The translations under genes were made by a program, and so were the position numbers. This document shows positions 1 to 8,384 of a DNA stretch of 49,399 nt, in pieces; the first letter of the stretch is position 1; the number at the start of each line of letters is the position of its first letter. The DNA comes from Nanobdellota archaeon (GTDB taxonomy: Archaea > Nanobdellota > Nanobdellia > Woesearchaeales > GCA-2686295). The notes below the pieces were generated by a model. The model saw nothing but the letters and a program-made list of their open reading frames with translations, was not told the origin of the DNA and made no database searches. The DNA lies in contig JAHJQL010000053.1 in NCBI GenBank assembly GCA_018819065.1, positions 1-49,399 of the forward strand. The letters run 5' to 3'.

Positions 1-64
1 CAAAAAGAACGGATTATTTATAACTATTTTGAAAAACAATAATCTTTAAAACAAAAAAATAAAA

Positions 65-101
65 CTTACAATGTAAGTATAAAAAACCTACAATGTAAGT
101 A
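65..101. promoter_or_regulatory. Duplicated palindromic motif upstream of endA, candidate operator
   Basis: CTTACA-A-TGTAAG palindrome at 65-77; TACAATGTAAGTA at 67-79 is repeated exactly at 89-101 (22-bp offset). Confidence 0.45.
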
Positions 102-187
102 AACATAATTGTTTGAACAACAAACAACTAAAAAACAAAAATAACAAAACAAACATATTTAAAAAGAACTAAATTTAAACAAAAAAA

Positions 188-826
188 ATGCCAAGAAAAA
201 AAGAAGTAAACTCAAAAAAAGAAGACACTCAAAAAAAAATAACGAAAAAGAAAAAAAATGCTGAAGAAACAAATCAAGAAACAAAAGTAAAAGAAGAAAA
301 AGAAACCTTAAAATCAGTATTTGCACAAGAAAGAGTACTTTTAGAAAACTCTGATGAAGCAAGAGAACTATACAACAAAGGAGCGTTTGGAAAAATTTTA
401 GAAGACCAAAAATTGCAGTTATCACTCCAAGAAGCACTTTACTTAATGGAGAAGAAAAAAATACATGTAACAGACTCAAAAAACAAAAAATTAACATTTG
501 AAAGTTTTCTCAAACAAGCGACACAAAAAGAGCCAAACTTCTGGATAAGATACTGTGTATACAAAGACATGAGAGCAAGAGGATACATAGTAAAGACTGC
601 GTTAAAGTTTGGAGCTGATTTCAGAGTATATGACCGAGGAATAAAGCCAGGAGAAGACCATGCAAGATGGATAATCTACCCCGTACACGAAGGATCAACA
701 TTAACATGGTATGAATTCGCGGCCAAAAACAGGGTTGCACACTCAACAAAGAAAAGACTAATGATGGGTGTTGTTGACGATGAAGGAGATGTTACATACT
801 GGGAGATTAAGTGGATGAGACCATAA
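188..826 (+). CDS. endA: tRNA-splicing endonuclease EndA
   Basis: C-terminal catalytic region YIVKTALKFGADFRVYDRG...HARWIIYPVHE...VAHSTKKRLMMGVVDDEGDVTYWEIKW typical of archaeal EndA; lysine-rich N-terminal extension. Confidence 0.93.
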   Translation: MPRKKEVNSKKEDTQKKITKKKKNAEETNQETKVKEEKETLKSVFAQERVLLENSDEARELYNKGAFGKILEDQKLQLSLQEALYLMEKKKIHVTDSKNKKLTFESFLKQATQKEPNFWIRYCVYKDMRARGYIVKTALKFGADFRVYDRGIKPGEDHARWIIYPVHEGSTLTWYEFAAKNRVAHSTKKRLMMGVVDDEGDVTYWEIKWMRP

Positions 827-864
827 ACGAAAATTTTTAAAATCTCCATTGATTAGAAAAATAA

Positions 865-1776
865 ATGTTATTCAAAGAACAAGTTCTAAAGATTGTAAAA
901 GAAAAAGGACCAATAATCCCTAATCTTATAAAAAGAGAAACAGGGGGAGACACATTCTTAGTCGGAGCAGTGCTATCAGAACTATTAGGAGAGGGACTAA
1001 TAAGAATATCAAACACAAAGATAGGAAACTCACCAACTTATTACTGCCAGGGGCATGAATTCAAGCTTCTAAACCTTAAAAAATACTTAAACGAAAAAGA
1101 CCAACGAACAATAGATTTGTTAAGAGAAAAAAAAATACTAAAAGACACAGATCAAGACATGCTAATAAGAGTAAGCCTTCGAAACATAAAAGATTTTGCA
1201 AAACAACTAGAAGTAAATGTCAAAGGAGAAAAAGAAGTGTTTTGGAAATGGTACTTGACATCAAAAGAAGAAACTGAACATCTAATAAAAAAAGAGATTT
1301 TAGGCGAAGCAGAGCCAGAGCAAAAAAAAGAAGAAAAACAAACACCAAAAGAAGAACCAAAAAAAGAAAGAACAGAAGAAAAACAAGAAATAATAAAAGA
1401 AGAACCAAAAAAAGAAAGAACAGAAGAAAAACAAGAAATAATAAGGCAAACAAAAGAACCAGCGGACGACGAGTTCTCCAGAAAACTACACAATTACTTT
1501 GAAAAAAAAGAGATAGAAGTAGAAAAAGAAACTATTATAAGAAAAAACTCGGAGATAGAACTACAAGTAATAATTCCAAGTGCTGTTGGAAAAGTAGAGT
1601 ACTTCTGCAAAGCAAAAAACAAGAAGAAATGCAACGACGGAGATTTAAGCTCTGCATATATAAAAGGACAAATGATGAAGCTACCAACACTATTCATCAC
1701 AACAGGGGAAGTTACAAAGAAAGCAGAAAACATGCTAAAAAATGAATTTAAAAGCCTTGTTTTAAAAAAGATATAA
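865..1776 (+). CDS. Winged-helix protein with K/E-rich linker and C-terminal nuclease-like (PD-(D/E)XK-like) domain, unassigned
   Basis: N-terminal wHTH-like IVKEKGPIIPNLIKRETGGDTFLVGAVLSELLGEGLIRIS; C-terminal VGKVEYFCKAKNKKKCNDGDLSSAYIKGQMMKLPTLFITTGE. Confidence 0.55.
   Translation: MLFKEQVLKIVKEKGPIIPNLIKRETGGDTFLVGAVLSELLGEGLIRISNTKIGNSPTYYCQGHEFKLLNLKKYLNEKDQRTIDLLREKKILKDTDQDMLIRVSLRNIKDFAKQLEVNVKGEKEVFWKWYLTSKEETEHLIKKEILGEAEPEQKKEEKQTPKEEPKKERTEEKQEIIKEEPKKERTEEKQEIIRQTKEPADDEFSRKLHNYFEKKEIEVEKETIIRKNSEIELQVIIPSAVGKVEYFCKAKNKKKCNDGDLSSAYIKGQMMKLPTLFITTGEVTKKAENMLKNEFKSLVLKKI
1348..1443 (+). repeat. Perfect tandem duplication of a 48-bp unit (KEEPKKERTEEKQEII x2) in the linker of the wHTH protein
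   Basis: 1348-1395 and 1396-1443 are identical at the nucleotide level. Confidence 0.95.
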
Positions 1777-1780
1777 AAAA

Positions 1781-2815
1781 ATGGGCACACCAATAACAGA
1801 CCTTTTAGTTGGAAAAGAAATAACCATCCAAGAACTGAAAGGAAAAATACTAGCTGTTGACACATACAACTTATTATACCAATTCTTATCAAGCATAAGG
1901 CAACCTAATGGAACACCCTTAATGGATTCTAAAGGCAGAACAACAAGCCACCTAATAGGACTATTTAATAGGATAACAAAACTAATGCTAGAAGATATAA
2001 AGTTCGTCTTCGTGTTTGACGGAGAAACACCTGAATTGAAGAAAAAAGAGCGTGAAAGAAGAAAAAAACTTAAGCTAGAGGCACAAGACCTTTACGAAGA
2101 AGCAAAGCAAAGAGAAGACACAAGAGAAATGAAGAAATACGCTTCTAGAACGTCAAAACTTGATGAAGAAATGATAAAAGAAGCAAAGAAGCTAATAACT
2201 GCTCTTGGAATGCCAATAATAGACGCTGCAAGCGAAGGAGAAGCACAAGCAGCGTTCATGGTTCAAAACAAAGACTGCTACGCAGTAGTCAGCCAAGATA
2301 CTGACTCACTAATATTTGGAGCGCCACTTGTAGTAAAAAACCTCACAATCAGCGGTAAGAGAAAAACAATCAATAAACTAACTTATAAAAATATCAGCCC
2401 AGAACTAATATCTTTGTTTGACAATCTAAACAATCTTGGAGTTACACAAGAACAACTAATAGTCATTGCCATGCTTGCAGGAACAGACTATAACATCGGC
2501 GGAGTAAAAGGTATTGGTCCAAAAAAAGCACTCGCTCTTGTAAAAAATAACAAAGAGGATTATGAAGCGACATTTAAAGAAGCAAAGTGGGATGAAAACT
2601 TTGACATTGAATGGCAAGAAATATTTTATCTCATAAAAAAAATACCTGTGAAAAAAGATTATGAATTAGAATGGAAAAATCCTGACTCAGAAGCAATAAT
2701 TAAGCTTTTAGTAGATGAGCACGACTTTAACAGGGAAAGAGTTGAAAAGACAATTGAAAAACTGTTTAAAGGAAAGCCTAAGAAAGAACAAAAAGGATTA
2801 GGGGAGTTCTTCTAA
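1781..2815 (+). CDS. fen: Flap endonuclease FEN1
   Basis: VDTYNLLYQFLSSIRQ, FVFDGETPELK, EGEAQAAFM, DTDSLIFGA, GTDYNIGGVKGIGPKKAL; C-terminal PIP-box QKGLGEFF. Confidence 0.97.
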   Translation: MGTPITDLLVGKEITIQELKGKILAVDTYNLLYQFLSSIRQPNGTPLMDSKGRTTSHLIGLFNRITKLMLEDIKFVFVFDGETPELKKKERERRKKLKLEAQDLYEEAKQREDTREMKKYASRTSKLDEEMIKEAKKLITALGMPIIDAASEGEAQAAFMVQNKDCYAVVSQDTDSLIFGAPLVVKNLTISGKRKTINKLTYKNISPELISLFDNLNNLGVTQEQLIVIAMLAGTDYNIGGVKGIGPKKALALVKNNKEDYEATFKEAKWDENFDIEWQEIFYLIKKIPVKKDYELEWKNPDSEAIIKLLVDEHDFNRERVEKTIEKLFKGKPKKEQKGLGEFF

Positions 2816-3685
2816 ATGGAATGGTACGTATACGCATTAGCAGCCGCAATATTTACCGCTGCAGCAACAATTACTCAGAAAAAAACCTTAAAAAACGAGC
2901 ACGCCCTTGAATTCTCTGCAGTTCTTGCAGCCATAAACTTTGCATTCACATTCTTATTTCTCCCAAGCACAAATTTTAATATTGGAATAAAAAAGTATCT
3001 CATAATATACTTAGCATCGTGGCTTGGCTCCGTTGCTTTCTTGTTCATAGCAAAATCCATTAGACACATGGAGTTATCATCATCATCCCCCCTATTAAAC
3101 TTTGGACCTGGTATAACTGCCATTTTAGCATTCATATTTCTTGGAGAAAAAATTACGAGCACCCAAATAATAGGTATAGGTTTGCTAATTTTAGGCGCCT
3201 ACATTCTTGAAATAAAAGGCCACATCTCAAACATACTGACACCTGTAAAAGAACTAACAAAATCCAAGTACACACGATATATATTGTTTGCACTGCTCCT
3301 TTACGGATTCTCAACACTAATCGACAGGCACGTAATGACTCAAGGCGTAAGCCCCTCTTCATACATGTTCATTGTTCACGGATTCATATTCTTAAATTAT
3401 TTGATAATCATAACTTTCTTTTATGATGGATTATCAGGCATTAAACACGGTCTAAAAACTGTTGGTAAATGGATATTCCTAATCTCAGCATTCACCGTTG
3501 CTTACAGATATTTTCAGATAAAAGCAATCTCAATGGCATATGTTGCGCTTGTTGTTACAATAAAAAGACTCTCAACAATTCTAACAACCCTGATTGGCGG
3601 AAAGATTTATCACGAGAAAAACCTGCTTATCAAAGTACTTGGCTGCATAATAATGTTTTGGGGTGCTGTTTTCATAATACTATAA
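2816..3685 (+). CDS. EamA/DMT-family transporter-like membrane protein
   Basis: Multiple TM helices; two EamA-like halves (PLLNFGPGITAILAFIFLGEKIT; TIKRLSTILTTLIGGKIYHEK). Confidence 0.8.
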   Translation: MEWYVYALAAAIFTAAATITQKKTLKNEHALEFSAVLAAINFAFTFLFLPSTNFNIGIKKYLIIYLASWLGSVAFLFIAKSIRHMELSSSSPLLNFGPGITAILAFIFLGEKITSTQIIGIGLLILGAYILEIKGHISNILTPVKELTKSKYTRYILFALLLYGFSTLIDRHVMTQGVSPSSYMFIVHGFIFLNYLIIITFFYDGLSGIKHGLKTVGKWIFLISAFTVAYRYFQIKAISMAYVALVVTIKRLSTILTTLIGGKIYHEKNLLIKVLGCIIMFWGAVFIIL

Positions 3686-3716
3686 GTTTAAAAAAAACAA
3701 AGATTCTTTTAAAAAA

Positions 3717-5468
3717 ATGATTGGTGCAAAAGTTAAACTTGAAAAAGCTGAAGAAGTTAAAATCTTCTTGATAAAAAAGAAGTTGTTAGACTTTGACCAT
3801 CAAAACTTAAAAGATAGTGGACACATAATATTTCCTGTTGTTAAGAAATTTGAAAGTAAGGATGTTAAATTCATAGAAACCAACTTCATCAAGAAAACAA
3901 AGCAGAAGAACTGGAAAGAGTTGCTTAAAGAAAAACTCTCAGAGGAAGAATACTCCAAACTTATAACTGCCTATGACGTAGTCGGAACAATAGCAATACT
4001 AGAAATTCCACCAAAGCTTGAAAATAAAGAGAAAATAATTGCAGAGACACTTCTTAAGACAAACAAAAACATAAAAACAGTCTTAAAAAAAGCAGGTGAG
4101 CACACAGGCGTTTTTAGAACGCAAAAGATGAATTGGCTGGCTGGAGAAAACACTAAAGAAACAGTTCACAAAGAGAATAATGTTGAGTTACGAGTGGATG
4201 TTGAAAAAACTTATTTTAGCACTAGACTTGGCACTGAAAGAAAAAGAATAACTGCTCAGATAAAAAAAGATGAACACATACTAGTCATGTTTTCAGGAGT
4301 AGCACCCTACCCACTAGTTTTTTCAAAAAACACAAATGCAAAGAACATCACTGGAATAGAAATAAACAAAAAAGCCCACGAACTTGGAGAAGAAAATATT
4401 ATTATCAACAAAGCAGGAAATGTCAATCTCATAAAAGGAGACGTGAAAAAACTGTTGCCCAACATCTACAAACAAATAATTGGCCTTAAGTCAAACATAA
4501 AAAAACAAGCACTCAACAACAGAATAAAGGAAAAACCACTAATCTATGAACTATATGCAACGGAGAAAAACATAGTTGAGAATAAAGAGCTGGAAAAAGT
4601 CATAAAACTCTTGAAGAATGAAGGGGTTGAAGAGATATTCATCCACGCACCACACGTAATTAGGAAAGGAGAAGAACTATGCCTTGATGAAGATGAAATG
4701 TTAAAATCAACCCTTAAATTTCTGCAAATTGTAAAAAAGCATAAAGTCAACGCAATAATTCATCCTTCAAACAAAAAAAGAGATTATAAAACCTTAATTC
4801 AAAATATCAACATGATAAAAAAGAAATTTCCAATAGAGTTTGAAAAAAACATTTACTTTGAAAACTTGATAACACCACACACATTTAGTGATGTAAAAGG
4901 AATATTAACAGTTGCAAAGAAAACAAAAATGAAGAATATCTGCATTGACCCAGCACATCACTACAAGAGTTTTGAGAGCAACGACGAATTAGAATTGTTC
5001 ATCAAAGAGTTAAAATCTAATTTTAAAACCTACTTCCATCTAAACGGAGCAGACAAAAATGGAGGAGAAGGATTAAAGCTAGATCAAGGAAGCATCGACC
5101 TTAAAAGAATCCTTTCATTTGTAAATAAAGGAATTGTTGAAGTTGTCAGCAACGATGAACAAAAAGGAACTGAAATGATAAAAAGCTATGATGCTCTAAA
5201 AGAAAAGAAAATGTTCTTTGATAGAATATGCATGCCACTTCCAAAGTCAGCTGAAAACTTTCTCAAATACGCTCTTTTAGTATCAAAGAAAGGAACTATA
5301 ATACACTTTTACGACTTTTTGCACGAAGAAGAATTTGAAAAGTGTGAAGAAAAAGTAAAATCTGCATGCAAAAAATCAAGATTAAAATATAAAAAACTTG
5401 ACTTTGTAAAGTGTGGACAGTACTCGCCTAGAAAATTCAGGGTTTGCCTTGATTTTCAGATAGTTTGA
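3717..5468 (+). CDS. trm5: tRNA (guanine37-N1)-methyltransferase Trm5 with inserted TIM-barrel domain
   Basis: Trm5 motifs TRLGTERKRI, GIEINKKAHELGEENI, GDVKKLLPNI (aa 241-250) resume at FDRICMPLPKSAENFL (aa 501 on) and GTIIHFYDF; about 250 aa in between are foreign to Trm5. Confidence 0.9.
   Translation: MIGAKVKLEKAEEVKIFLIKKKLLDFDHQNLKDSGHIIFPVVKKFESKDVKFIETNFIKKTKQKNWKELLKEKLSEEEYSKLITAYDVVGTIAILEIPPKLENKEKIIAETLLKTNKNIKTVLKKAGEHTGVFRTQKMNWLAGENTKETVHKENNVELRVDVEKTYFSTRLGTERKRITAQIKKDEHILVMFSGVAPYPLVFSKNTNAKNITGIEINKKAHELGEENIIINKAGNVNLIKGDVKKLLPNIYKQIIGLKSNIKKQALNNRIKEKPLIYELYATEKNIVENKELEKVIKLLKNEGVEEIFIHAPHVIRKGEELCLDEDEMLKSTLKFLQIVKKHKVNAIIHPSNKKRDYKTLIQNINMIKKKFPIEFEKNIYFENLITPHTFSDVKGILTVAKKTKMKNICIDPAHHYKSFESNDELELFIKELKSNFKTYFHLNGADKNGGEGLKLDQGSIDLKRILSFVNKGIVEVVSNDEQKGTEMIKSYDALKEKKMFFDRICMPLPKSAENFLKYALLVSKKGTIIHFYDFLHEEEFEKCEEKVKSACKKSRLKYKKLDFVKCGQYSPRKFRVCLDFQIV
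4467..5213 (+). other. Domain insertion in trm5: AP endonuclease 2/xylose isomerase-like TIM barrel
   Basis: IFIHAPH, AIIHPSN, IYFENL, ICIDPAHHY, YFHLNGADKNGGEG, GSIDLKRIL, EVVSNDEQKGTEMIKSYDAL in the order typical of that superfamily. Confidence 0.75.
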
Positions 5469-5600
5469 AGTTGCCGGTATAAAAATATTTAAAAGCACAA
5501 ACAACTTTCCAAACATAATGACAACCATAAATAAAACTGGTGATTGTATTCCTTGTAAGTGAACAATTCTTTGTAGATGACGAAATAAAAAGTTTGAAGG

Positions 5601-5816
5601 GTGGTTGTTTTCCTGGTTCTAAAAACGATAATTGAAAATAGACTGACCAATCAAAGAATAATAATAAGCCAATCAAATCTTTCTGAAAGAACAGTTAGAA
5701 ATTCTTTGAAAAAATTGTTAAATTTGGGCATAATCACTCAAACAATTAACTTCTCAGACTTAAGATTTAAGTTTTATAAAATTAACAGGAGGTATAAAAA
5801 ATGGAAAAGAACATAG
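5601..5816 (+). CDS. Small winged-helix protein, possibly the 3' part of a frameshifted regulator gene
   Basis: IIISQSNLSERTVRNSLKKLLNLGIITQTINFSDLRFKFYKIN is a wHTH; a TATA-like element TATTTAAAA near 5486 precedes an ATG at 5518 in another frame. Confidence 0.5.
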   Translation: MVVFLVLKTIIENRLTNQRIIISQSNLSERTVRNSLKKLLNLGIITQTINFSDLRFKFYKINRRYKKWKRT

Positions 5817-6052
5817 ATGGACTTGTAGAACACATAATCTCCAATGAAGAATTGGAGAATGTAGGAATTGAGTGTGAGGATTTGGGCATTAGAATTCGTA
5901 TGGTGGATGCAGAAGAGATATATCTTACCAAAAAAGGAATCTCAATCCGTACAAAAGAGAAATATCTTTCAACAAATGACTTGAAAGAATATATTAGTAA
6001 AAATGAGCGTCAAAACCAGAAAGAAAGCTACTTTGACAACTTCACACCTTAA
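5801..6052 (+). CDS. Hypothetical small protein (83 aa)
   Basis: Good Shine-Dalgarno AGGAGGT about 8 nt before ATG; overlaps the end of the wHTH ORF. Confidence 0.65.
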   Translation: MEKNIDGLVEHIISNEELENVGIECEDLGIRIRMVDAEEIYLTKKGISIRTKEKYLSTNDLKEYISKNERQNQKESYFDNFTP

Positions 6053-6061
6053 AATAGATAT

Positions 6062-6138
6062 TTGCGTGCTCTCTAGTTACTTCCGTTCTTCATAGACCGC
6101 GAGGTCTCAGCGGGTGTTCACTCGGTCATTGCACGCAA
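6062..6138. ncRNA. Candidate structured RNA element, strand uncertain
   Basis: 8-bp closing stem TTGCGTGC/GCACGCAA; AGACC-GCGA-GGTCT hairpin with GNRA loop on plus; CGGGT-GTTC-ACTCG hairpin; 41/77 G+C in an AT-rich intergenic region. Confidence 0.5.
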
Positions 6139-6168
6139 TTTTATAGAACGAAAAGTTAATTTATATAA

Positions 6169-7290
6169 CTATCCATATATTAAATATTTTAAAAGATCTT
6201 TATCTTCTTTTTTAACTTTCTTAATTGCTTTTACAAAGTCTTCATGATAAATCTTTATCCTATCATCTCTTATCGCAAAATAACCTGCTTCTGTGCACAC
6301 AGCTTTGATCTCTGCACCTGAAAAGTTTTTCATCAATTTTAAAAGTGAAACAACATCAACTGCTTTATCTAAAGACATCCTCTTACTGTGTATTTTAAAT
6401 ATCTCCTTTAAACCTTCTGCATTAGGATTTGGTACTTCAATTAACCTATCAAATCTCCCCGGTCTTAATATTGCAGGGTCTAAAATGTCTTCTCTGTTTG
6501 TACAACCAATTATTTTCACATTATCTAGTGGTTTAAAGCCATCAAGTTCTGCTAAGAGCTGCATAAAAGTTCTCTGAACCTCTCGCTCTCCAGACGTGCC
6601 CACATCAATCCTTTTAGACGCGAGAGCATCTATCTCGTCAATAAACACAATAGATGGTGCTTGTGCTCTGGCCAAGTTAAAAATCTCTTTAACAAGTTTT
6701 GCACCTTCACCGATGAATTTTTGAACTAATTCTGAACCAACAATCTCTATAAAAGTCGAGTTTGTTGACGCCGCAACAGCTTTTGCAAGCAGGGTTTTTC
6801 CAGTTCCTGGCGGTCCATAAAGCAAGATTCCTTTTGGTGGGTCTATTCCCACTTTTTTGAAAAGCTCGGGCTTTTTAAGAGGCAATTCAATTACTTCTTT
6901 AATCTCTTCAACCTGCTGGTCTAGACCACCAATATCACTCCAAGAAGTTGTCGGCTTTTCAAGTATGACGAATTGCTCTACATTAAATCTTTTAGACATG
7001 TTAACTTTATCAACAACAGTTAGGTTCTTTTGCTCTAAAAGAACAGAGTCTCCTGGAGCTAATTTCGCCACTGAACTAGAAACTTCCACAAAGAAGCTGT
7101 TGCCATTAGGAAGCTTAACTATTGCATTTGAACCAGTCAAAGTCATTATTTCACCTATTAAAAGCGCAGGAGTCTTGAATCTGTCAACTTCATTTTTTAA
7201 TTGAGAGACAGTCTCTCTTAACAATTGATTCTCTTCCTCCAACTCATTAGAATCCACTGAGTAAGAGAACATCGACTTGTCTTTATTCAT
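6169..7290 (-). CDS. pan: Proteasome-activating nucleotidase (AAA+ ATPase)
   Basis: GPPGTGKTLLAKAVA Walker A, IVFIDEIDAL Walker B, RPGRFDRLIEVP, coiled-coil N-terminus, C-terminal HbYX motif (IYG). Confidence 0.95.
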   Translation of the reverse strand: MNKDKSMFSYSVDSNELEEENQLLRETVSQLKNEVDRFKTPALLIGEIMTLTGSNAIVKLPNGNSFFVEVSSSVAKLAPGDSVLLEQKNLTVVDKVNMSKRFNVEQFVILEKPTTSWSDIGGLDQQVEEIKEVIELPLKKPELFKKVGIDPPKGILLYGPPGTGKTLLAKAVAASTNSTFIEIVGSELVQKFIGEGAKLVKEIFNLARAQAPSIVFIDEIDALASKRIDVGTSGEREVQRTFMQLLAELDGFKPLDNVKIIGCTNREDILDPAILRPGRFDRLIEVPNPNAEGLKEIFKIHSKRMSLDKAVDVVSLLKLMKNFSGAEIKAVCTEAGYFAIRDDRIKIYHEDFVKAIKKVKKEDKDLLKYLIYG

Positions 7291-7316
7291 AAAAATTAAG
7301 AATTGAAACGAGATTT

Positions 7317-8384
7317 TTAAACCTTTGGGATAATTATTAAGCTTTTATCAAACGTGGTTAGCGACTTCGTCCCTTTTTTTGTTATCAAAATATCATCTTC
7401 TATCCTTATTCCAAAATCTTTGTATATTCCTGGCTCAATAGTTATAACCATTCCTTCTCTAAGCACATCTTTTGATGTCAGATTCACATTTGGAAGTTCG
7501 TGTATCTCAACACCGAGTCCATGACCAAGACTATGTGTGAATTGTTTGCTATAATGTCCAAGCCTATTTCTGACAAACTCTTCAATTATTCTTATGTCCA
7601 CGCCTGGTTTTAGCATCTTAATTGCTTCTTTTTGTATTTCAAGAATAAAATTATAGATGCTAAGCTCTTTATTTGAAGGCGTTCCTATGTATACAGTCCT
7701 TGATATATCAGAACAATATCCTTTATATTTTAAACCAAAGTCTAAAATCAAAAAACCACCCCTCATCTTTTGATTACCAGAGTAGTGTGGAATCCTAGAA
7801 TTTTTTCCTGATGCAACTATTGGCTCAAACGAAAGTTGGCAACCAAGTTTTATAGCTTCAAGCTTGATAAACTTCCTAACATCATCTTCATATTCAAAAT
7901 TGAAGTTATCAACTATTTTTTGCAGTATTAACTCTGCAAGAGAACAAGAGGTTTTTATCTTGTTTATCTCAGAGTTCGTTTTTATCTTCCTCGCCTGTTG
8001 AAATATCGACTCAACGTTTTTTGTCCTGACAAACTTGTTCAAAAGTCTTTTTTGTTTGACACTCACTTTTGACTCATTAATCCCTAAAACAAATATTTTT
8101 TTATGTTTGACAACTCGTTTTATTCTTTCAAAGAGTTTTTTATAAACAACTTTTTTAAAGTCAGTCTTCACATCCTCAAGAGCATTAACAAATAGTGTTG
8201 GTTTTCCATTCTTTGGAATGAGTAGTGCAGACTCATCAACCTCTCGTCCCATTACATAAAAAAAGTTAGGATCAGAAAAGAACAGCAGACAAGCATTCAC
8301 TCTTGCTTTCATCAAATTGTCCTGTATCTTTTTAATTATCATAGTGCAACTACCTCTTTTTCTTGTCAAAAATAGCTTTGTCAA
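7317..8384 (-). CDS. M24-family aminopeptidase (Xaa-Pro dipeptidase type)
   Basis: LILDFGLKYKGYCSDISRTVYIG, THSLGHGLGVEIHELP, GMVITIEPGIY, GIRIEDDILIT. Confidence 0.9.
   Translation of the reverse strand: MTKLFLTRKRGSCTMIIKKIQDNLMKARVNACLLFFSDPNFFYVMGREVDESALLIPKNGKPTLFVNALEDVKTDFKKVVYKKLFERIKRVVKHKKIFVLGINESKVSVKQKRLLNKFVRTKNVESIFQQARKIKTNSEINKIKTSCSLAELILQKIVDNFNFEYEDDVRKFIKLEAIKLGCQLSFEPIVASGKNSRIPHYSGNQKMRGGFLILDFGLKYKGYCSDISRTVYIGTPSNKELSIYNFILEIQKEAIKMLKPGVDIRIIEEFVRNRLGHYSKQFTHSLGHGLGVEIHELPNVNLTSKDVLREGMVITIEPGIYKDFGIRIEDDILITKKGTKSLTTFDKSLIIIPKV

Noticed and set aside
159-497. 112-aa minus ORF opposite endA
   Set aside because: Leu/Phe-rich mirror of an A-rich coding strand; same artefact explains most antisense ORFs in the track.
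1152-1493. Ser/Phe-rich minus ORFs opposite the wHTH gene
   Set aside because: Antisense shadow of the K/E-rich linker repeat, no independent signals.
6062-6138. tRNA or C/D-box sRNA at this locus
   Set aside because: The closing stem resembles an acceptor stem, but there is no T-arm next to it and no GTTCRANTC; on minus the AATGACC, CTGA and CTAGA elements fit C/D boxes poorly.
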